Shown here piece by piece: positions 6,056-9,536 of a stretch of DNA of 9,536 nucleotides (position 1 is the first letter of the stretch; each line of letters opens with the position of its first letter). The DNA lies in contig JAUVCJ010000076.1 of assembly GCA_030595765.1 (NCBI GenBank), positions 1 to 9,536 on the forward strand, written 5' to 3'. This DNA comes from Thermoplasmatota archaeon (GTDB lineage Archaea; Thermoplasmatota; Thermoplasmata; GCA-020350865; JAUVCJ01). The notes beneath the pieces were generated by a model. The model saw nothing but the letters and a program-made list of their open reading frames with translations, did not search any database and was not told where the DNA came from. The translations under genes were made by a program, and so were the position numbers.

Positions 6056-6081
6056 ATCGGGAATCCGAAAGGGTTCCCGAT
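6056..6081 (+). terminator. GAAA-capped hairpin immediately after tbp
   Basis: ATCGGGAATCC (6056-6066) pairs with GGGTTCCCGAT (6071-6081) over a GAAA loop. The stem is 11 bp with no bulge, with one pair a T-G wobble. GAAA is a stable GNRA tetraloop. It starts 4 nt after the tbp stop and is followed by the moderately T-rich CATTCATTTATT. It may terminate transcription or protect the 3' end; it also lies at the far end of the convergent gene's read-through region. Confidence 0.7.
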
Positions 6082-6123
6082 CATTCATTTATTATCCAGT
6101 GTATAAAATATTGGAACCTGGTA

Positions 6124-6310
6124 TTTTCAGTGGACATTACCATTTCGGTAGACATATCCATATTCAGTAGATAATCCATTTTCACTGGGTATCACTGTAG
6201 TCGGCAGATATCACCATATCCAGTAGGTAGCCCGTTTTCAGCGGATATCAGCATTTTCAGTAGATATCGACCTTTACAGAGGTATCAGGGTTTACAGTGG
6301 ATATCACCAG
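6124..6310. repeat. Ten-copy degenerate tandem array, period about 18.6 bp
   Basis: Aligning on the CAG-like triplet gives copies at 6128, 6146, 6165, 6183, 6202, 6221, 6239, 6258, 6277 and 6295, with spacings of 18 or 19 bp throughout. The consensus is close to TTTTCAGTAGATATCACCAT, with the GATATC-like centre and TTTCAG start the best-preserved parts. Units are adjacent without unique spacers, so this is not CRISPR. The 18/19 alternation excludes a translated repeat. The last copy overlaps the stop codon of the minus-strand gene ending at 6304. The origin is probably ancient repeat expansion; a protein-binding array is an alternative. Confidence 0.8.
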
Positions 6311-7020
6311 ATGTACCTGTCCACAGGGTTCTCTCCGGTAGGCTCAGTTGGAACATAGACATCCTCATCGGTCTCTTCCGTTGCTGGTGTTGCCGCCTCG
6401 GTTTCGTCTTCGGCGGGCTCAGCCATGCCCAGGTCGATCTTTAGCTTACTTATCAGTAGATGAGCCTGATCTTCAGGGTATCCGGCCTCAATCATCATCG
6501 CGACCACATCTTCCTCACTGGTGCCCTGGACAAGCTCTGCCGAGCCAAGGGTGACCATCTCCTTTGCCAGCCTATTAGCATCTTCGGTCTCACCCAGCTG
6601 GGCAATAAGCCACCGGCCTCCAAGGATCACAGACTCCAGAGCGATGTTGAACTCATTCTTGTTCATGTGGTCGGTGTATAGGTCAGTCCTGAGGCAGATG
6701 GTATCGGCATCGCTAGTCAGGAAAAATTTGGAGATCTCCATGGTCCTGTTCTTCTGAAGCAGGGTTCTGAACACTCCGGCGGCATCATCATTAGAGGCAT
6801 TGACAGTATGAACAGCAGTAATGAGTGCGATGAATGTGATCCTTTCCTCAACAAGGACTGTTAGCTTGAATGGCATCTTTGGGGTGTCGATTACCATGGA
6901 TCTTGGATCCTCATCATCAACCTCAACGATCCAGCCGTTATCTAACGCCTTCTCACTATGCTTAATCCTGATCTCCAGCCACTTTCTTACCTTCTCATGG
7001 ATAGGGTCGAACATTGACAC
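6304..7020 (-). CDS. YbjN/T3SS-chaperone-fold protein with UBA-like segment and acidic tail
   Basis: The first about 150 residues resemble the YbjN / type III secretion chaperone-like fold. They show an N-terminal helix (DPIHEKVRKWLE), paired strands (WIVEVDDE, FKLTVLVEERITFIALIT) and then KFFLTSDADTICLRTDLYTD followed by a long helix (NEFNIALESVILGGRWLIAQL). Such proteins act as small chaperones or adaptors. Residues 167-200 (TSEEDVVAMMIEAGYPEDQAHLL) look like a small UBA-type helical bundle. A Glu/Thr/Pro-rich linker (201-230) then leads to the terminal NPVDRYIW. The longest frame starts with GTG at 7020; an ATG two codons later (7014) is equally possible, and a TATA element at 7043-7053 fits both. 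The gene is convergent with tbp, and its stop lies inside the last unit of the tandem array. No enzymatic motif is visible; function is unknown. Confidence 0.7.
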   Translation of the reverse strand: MSMFDPIHEKVRKWLEIRIKHSEKALDNGWIVEVDDEDPRSMVIDTPKMPFKLTVLVEERITFIALITAVHTVNASNDDAAGVFRTLLQKNRTMEISKFFLTSDADTICLRTDLYTDHMNKNEFNIALESVILGGRWLIAQLGETEDANRLAKEMVTLGSAELVQGTSEEDVVAMMIEAGYPEDQAHLLISKLKIDLGMAEPAEDETEAATPATEETDEDVYVPTEPTGENPVDRYIW

Positions 7021-7042
7021 ACCTGCTTGGATACAGGAGTCA

Positions 7043-7053
7043 GGATAATTAAT
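7043..7053 (-). promoter_or_regulatory. TATA box of the YbjN-like gene
   Basis: Read on the minus strand, GATTAATTATC is centred about 29 bp before the GTG at 7020 and 35 bp before the ATG at 7014, predicting a leader of roughly 4-10 nt. The core sits in a near-palindrome (GGATTAATTATCC on the minus strand). Confidence 0.5.
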
Positions 7054-7163
7054 CCTTTGGAAGTGCTACAGCACATCTCCATTGAGAACTCGAAGCAATG
7101 TTATAGCCAAGAACCAAACATATAGGGTGTTTAGAAGGTGCGCACCGAAATATCTATGATGCT

Positions 7164-7931
7164 TTACAATTGAGCAATTACCAGCATCTCGAAATCATCA
7201 GTTTTGAGCTTATCTTCTCTTGAGAAGGCTCCGAGCTTTGCCCCAAAAATGTCAATTTGCTTGAAACCCAGAGTTCTTAGCATCCATGTGATCTCAGATG
7301 GCACATAGAACCTTTCATTGCATTCAAGAACGAGTTCGTTGCCGAGGTCATTCGTTACAGTTGTGGTGTTATGGTCCCTAAAGGTCATTATGTCAAAGGT
7401 ATTGTCCTTGTATGTGGCAATGTCATCCATCGTTGCTGATGCTGATGCTTGGAATTGTTCTACTGAATTGTACAATGGGAACAACCCGTTGAGGGTGGTG
7501 AATATCAACTTGCCCTTGGTCTTCAATGACCTGGTGGCGCAACTCAGTATATCGAAATTCATCTCATCTGTTTCCATCAATGAGAATCCGCCTTCGCAAA
7601 GCATTATTGCCAGGTCGAACTCGTTCTCGAATGGCAGGTTCCTTGCATCATGCATTTGAAATTCGATCTTAAGGTCGGCAGCTTTTGCCTTGACTCTAGC
7701 CCGCTCCAGCATATTGTCTGAAAGGTCGATCCCCAGCACATCATAACCCCTTTTTGTGAGCTCAATAGAGTGCCTACCAGTCCCGCATCCTATATCAAGG
7801 ATCTTTTGCGATCTATCAGAATCAGTCTCTTTCTCAATAAAGTCACACTCACCGATGGTGCCCTTGACAAAGCATTCACCATCATACTTTCTGGCGTAGT
7901 TCTCAAATAAGGCTTCATACCATTGTTTCAT
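7164..7931 (-). CDS. Class I SAM-dependent methyltransferase (substrate unknown)
   Basis: This 255-residue protein has the Rossmann-type methyltransferase core. Motif I is ILDIGCGTGRH (44-54), the acidic ribose-binding residue is D69 in GIDLS, an adenine-side motif is HDARNLPF (94-101) and motif IV is FDLAIMLCEGGFSLMETDEMNF (105-126). The N-terminus WYEALFENYARKYD and the CEG.F.LMETDEMNF block are typical of a widespread archaeal/bacterial group annotated only as class I methyltransferase. Its acceptor is unknown. I chose the ATG at 7931: a TATA-like element about 31 bp upstream (7958-7966) predicts a start near 7936. A GTG at 7955, which adds eight residues, would then be upstream of the mRNA. 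It is not obviously in an operon with either neighbour. Confidence 0.88.
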   Translation of the reverse strand: MKQWYEALFENYARKYDGECFVKGTIGECDFIEKETDSDRSQKILDIGCGTGRHSIELTKRGYDVLGIDLSDNMLERARVKAKAADLKIEFQMHDARNLPFENEFDLAIMLCEGGFSLMETDEMNFDILSCATRSLKTKGKLIFTTLNGLFPLYNSVEQFQASASATMDDIATYKDNTFDIMTFRDHNTTTVTNDLGNELVLECNERFYVPSEITWMLRTLGFKQIDIFGAKLGAFSREDKLKTDDFEMLVIAQL

Positions 7932-7957
7932 AGATACACACCAGTAGGTAGCCACAC

Positions 7958-7966
7958 CAATATGTA
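7958..7966 (-). promoter_or_regulatory. TATA-like element of the first methyltransferase gene
   Basis: TACATATTG on the minus strand is centred about 31 bp before the ATG at 7931, predicting a leader of about 5 nt. It decides the start choice against the upstream GTG at 7955. Confidence 0.4.
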
Positions 7967-8030
7967 GTGTTACTTATGTGCATGTATGCCGCACTAACTT
8001 CACTCAAGAGCACGGATAATTCTTGGGATT

Positions 8031-8097
8031 CTATGATACTATCTTCTCTGATGCTATGAGACCATGATGCTGTCTTCCTGGGGCTATGATGATGCTC
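8031..8097. repeat. Short degenerate repeats after the second methyltransferase gene
   Basis: CTATGA recurs at 8031, 8054 and 8084, with a related CCATGA at 8062. A longer 16-bp block, yATGATrCTrTCTTC in core, occurs at 8031-8046 and 8062-8077, 31 bp apart. A partial ATGATGCTC follows at 8089-8097. The stretch lies 7 bp downstream of the stop codon of the gene at 8104 (minus strand) and encodes nothing supportable. Confidence 0.5.
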
Positions 8098-8103
8098 ATA
8101 TCT

Positions 8104-9027
8104 CTAAACCCTGGGCTTTGGCTTTTTTGTGCCTAGTATCCCAAGATGGCTAGTTCTCAAGTCCATATCATCCATATCCTGAAATTGAGGGGCTAATGCA
8201 GCTGGCAATTTCTTGTCGTTGCGATGCCATTCATATATCAGTCTGAACTCCATGTCCTTGACCTGAGACAGGATATCCACCCATTGGCTCCGCCTTATCC
8301 TGTTACCTCTTGTGTTTTGAACATCCGTTGTGTAGGTGTTCTCTGGCTCGCTTAGAAAATCAAATGGGGCATTGATGATGTTCTTATGGTCTTCTAGATG
8401 AACACAATGGATCATTTTACCACCGGCCGAGAGGTTGCCTGAGAGGTTCTCCAGAAAGGGCTTAACATCGCTTATAGGTACATGCTCCAATACAGAGTTT
8501 GAGATCACAAGATCATAGGTGGTGTCAAGTGAGCGCGCTGCAAGGTCAATGGGGGCAACATACTCTATGCCCAGCTCCTTTAGTACATTGAAAGAAAAGA
8601 CCTTAATTGCGACCAGCTTGTTCAGCCGTTCCCTAATTATGTCATGCTCCTCAAACGGAGATAGAATGTCACGGATAATTGAGATCGTGGAGCCATGTAT
8701 GGACTGATGCAATGCAGATGGGTAGGCAATCGGTTCAATATCTGTTGCTATCACTCTTTTTGCTCCAAGCAGATGTAAAACAAGAGCATGGCTTAGGACC
8801 CATCCGCTACCTATCTCTACACAAGTCTTTTCTCGAACTGGGAATTCCCCGGTCAAGCCCGAGATATGAAGGATATGGGCAATTTGAGCAGAGCACAGGT
8901 CAAGCCGCTTGGACTTGGAAGCCAGGTGCTTTGCCTCCCTTTGGTGAAATACCCCTGTGCTTCGGATCCGGGATTTGAGTCCATCAGGAAGTGCTTGGCC
9001 TCCTGACCTTTTTTTACTTTCATTCAT
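8104..9027 (-). CDS. Class I SAM-dependent methyltransferase, second type
   Basis: This 307-residue protein is unlike the preceding methyltransferase. The SAM site is VEIGSG (70-75), diverged from the usual GxGxG, followed by LLGAKRVIATDIEPIA with acidic D96. The catalytic-side strand is YDLVISNSVLEHV (171-183), then a helix and GGKMIHCVHLEDHKN (202-216). The SNSVLEH motif and GGK strand are typical of methyltransferases found with surface-polysaccharide or lipid-modifying genes, so a role in envelope glycan modification is possible but not shown. The ATG at 9027 is preferred over a TTG one codon upstream: GGAGAG (plus 9036-9041) sits 8 nt before it and a TATA element lies at 9068-9077. The C-terminus ends in a basic KKPKPRV tail. 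Confidence 0.82.
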   Translation of the reverse strand: MNESKKRSGGQALPDGLKSRIRSTGVFHQREAKHLASKSKRLDLCSAQIAHILHISGLTGEFPVREKTCVEIGSGWVLSHALVLHLLGAKRVIATDIEPIAYPSALHQSIHGSTISIIRDILSPFEEHDIIRERLNKLVAIKVFSFNVLKELGIEYVAPIDLAARSLDTTYDLVISNSVLEHVPISDVKPFLENLSGNLSAGGKMIHCVHLEDHKNIINAPFDFLSEPENTYTTDVQNTRGNRIRRSQWVDILSQVKDMEFRLIYEWHRNDKKLPAALAPQFQDMDDMDLRTSHLGILGTKKPKPRV

Positions 9028-9035
9028 CAATTAAG

Positions 9036-9077
9036 CTCTCCTGTAAATTCAAGATGGGACGCTTGCAACTTTTAACT
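9036..9077 (-). promoter_or_regulatory. Promoter and ribosome-binding site of the second methyltransferase gene
   Basis: On the minus strand a TATA element AGTTAAAAGT (9068-9077) predicts a transcript starting near 9047 with a leader of about 20 nt. The leader carries GGAGAG (9036-9041), 8 nt before the ATG at 9027. This is one of few genes here with both a leader and a recognisable ribosome-binding site. Confidence 0.5.
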
Positions 9078-9103
9078 GACCTCTAACTGATAACGTTTAG
9101 GAG

Positions 9104-9176
9104 TACAAGAAATTTTACTTCAGGCTCGTAAAGGATTTTGGCTAGGGGCTTGTAAAGAATTTTACTTTAGTGCTCG
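9104..9176. repeat. Three-copy degenerate 24-bp tandem repeat
   Basis: Three adjacent units at 9104-9128, 9129-9152 and 9153-9176 share the pattern TAAAGRATTTT, then RCTTYAG, then GCTYG. Units one and three are the most alike. The last unit overlaps the stop codon and final residues of the minus-strand gene ending at 9162, so the C-terminus of that protein is partly made of repeat. Confidence 0.65.
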
Positions 9177-9536
9177 GATAGCGGCTGAGCCGTTTTTTGT
9201 GCCTATAAATTTGATAATTTCGATGCCACTTGCCATAAAGAAACGAAACAGGTTCAGTTTTCTTTTGATGCCTTTATTGGTCCCAAAGAATTTGACACCA
9301 ATTCCAAGGTAATCGATCATGGTCCAACATTGTTGGCTATCACTTAGAAAATCACTTATGTCCATGGTCAAATTGATCGTGCCGTCCTCCAGTTTCCCGT
9401 TGATGGCCTGGATATATTCCACCCTATCTTTTATGGTTTTTAGGATCCAGCTTACAAATGGTGCTCCTTCATGAACGATCGTGAGCTGCATCGTCTGGGC
9501 TCCAAGCAATTTCAAAAATCTGGACATGTCTATGAT
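9162..9536 (-). CDS. Unrecognised protein, C-terminal part or whole
   Basis: The frame runs from the right edge to a TAA at 9162-9164. An ATG at 9527 would give 121 residues, but the frame stays open to the edge (three more residues), so it may be the C-terminal part of a longer protein. It is mixed hydrophobic and basic: FLKLLGAQTMQLTIV, then VSWILKTIKDRVEYIQAI, DISDFLSDSQQCWTMIDYLGIGVKFFG and a Lys/Arg-rich KGIKRKLNLFRFFMASGIEIIKFIG segment that could lie on a membrane surface. I recognise no family. It is on the same strand as the second methyltransferase gene, but that gene has its own promoter. The last residues are encoded within a 24-bp repeat. Confidence 0.5.
   Translation of the reverse strand: MIDMSRFLKLLGAQTMQLTIVHEGAPFVSWILKTIKDRVEYIQAINGKLEDGTINLTMDISDFLSDSQQCWTMIDYLGIGVKFFGTNKGIKRKLNLFRFFMASGIEIIKFIGTKNGSAAIRALK

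Noticed and set aside
6124..6310. CRISPR array
   Set aside because: Units adjoin without unique spacers, the period is below 20 bp and no cas genes are present.
7137..7146. Perfect 10-bp palindrome GGTGCGCACC near the end of the first methyltransferase gene
   Set aside because: A single short palindrome without loop or repeated partner is compatible with chance; no clear terminator or operator context.
7932..7955. GTG start extending the first methyltransferase by eight residues
   Set aside because: It would lie upstream of the predicted transcription start, and the added residues do not resemble the family's N-terminus.
7164..9536. A polysaccharide-synthesis operon made of the two methyltransferases and the last gene
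   Set aside because: Each methyltransferase has its own promoter, gaps of about 130-170 bp separate them, and no glycosyltransferase is recognised in the window.

Overview
The window is archaeal. It carries a two-repeat TATA-binding protein and a diphthine synthase, both diagnostic of archaea/eukaryotes. Several genes have a TATA box only about 24-31 bp upstream of the start codon, meaning leaderless or nearly leaderless transcripts. A sequon-rich beta-helix surface protein fits archaeal N-glycosylation. The gene mix suggests an uncultured euryarchaeon, most likely of the Thermoplasmatota (Methanomassiliicoccales / marine or sediment Thermoplasmata type). That placement is inference; no rRNA is present.

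Layout, left to right. (1) The last 51 codons of a plus-strand glutamine synthetase end 2 nt from the end of a convergent 10-TM EamA/DMT transporter. (2) An AT-rich two-gene island holds a small antitoxin-like protein and a GNAT acetyltransferase of TacT-like type, with an inverted repeat around its TATA box. (3) The diphthine synthase gene (dphB) makes the translation-factor-2 diphthamide precursor. (4) A gap is occupied by a well-supported 54-residue Cys-rich (CxxC/CxxxC) protein that a 60-residue ORF cut-off would miss. (5) A 657-residue anchored surface protein follows: signal peptide, NosD-like beta-helix, cadherin-like and Ig-like domains, one TM helix and an acidic repetitive cytoplasmic tail. 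(6) The TATA-binding protein gene (tbp) follows, with a strong GAAA-capped hairpin just after its stop codon. (7) A ten-copy degenerate tandem array of about 18.6 bp overlaps the 3' end of the convergent next gene. (8) Four minus-strand genes complete the window: a YbjN/T3SS-chaperone-fold protein with a UBA-like helical segment, acidic linker and terminal aromatic motif; two unrelated class I SAM methyltransferases; and the C-terminal part of an unrecognised protein.

Most genes look individually transcribed, each with its own TATA element; only the toxin-antitoxin pair is clearly an operon. The window mixes housekeeping functions (nitrogen assimilation, translation-factor modification, basal transcription) with accessory ones (toxin-antitoxin, surface protein, methyltransferases). 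A recurring oddity is short degenerate tandem repeats, each with a different unit, lying at or just after gene 3' ends: units of about 10 bp after dphB, 18.6 bp after the YbjN-like gene, 23-31 bp after the second methyltransferase and 24 bp at the end of the last gene. No complete mobile element, CRISPR array, tRNA or rRNA was found.
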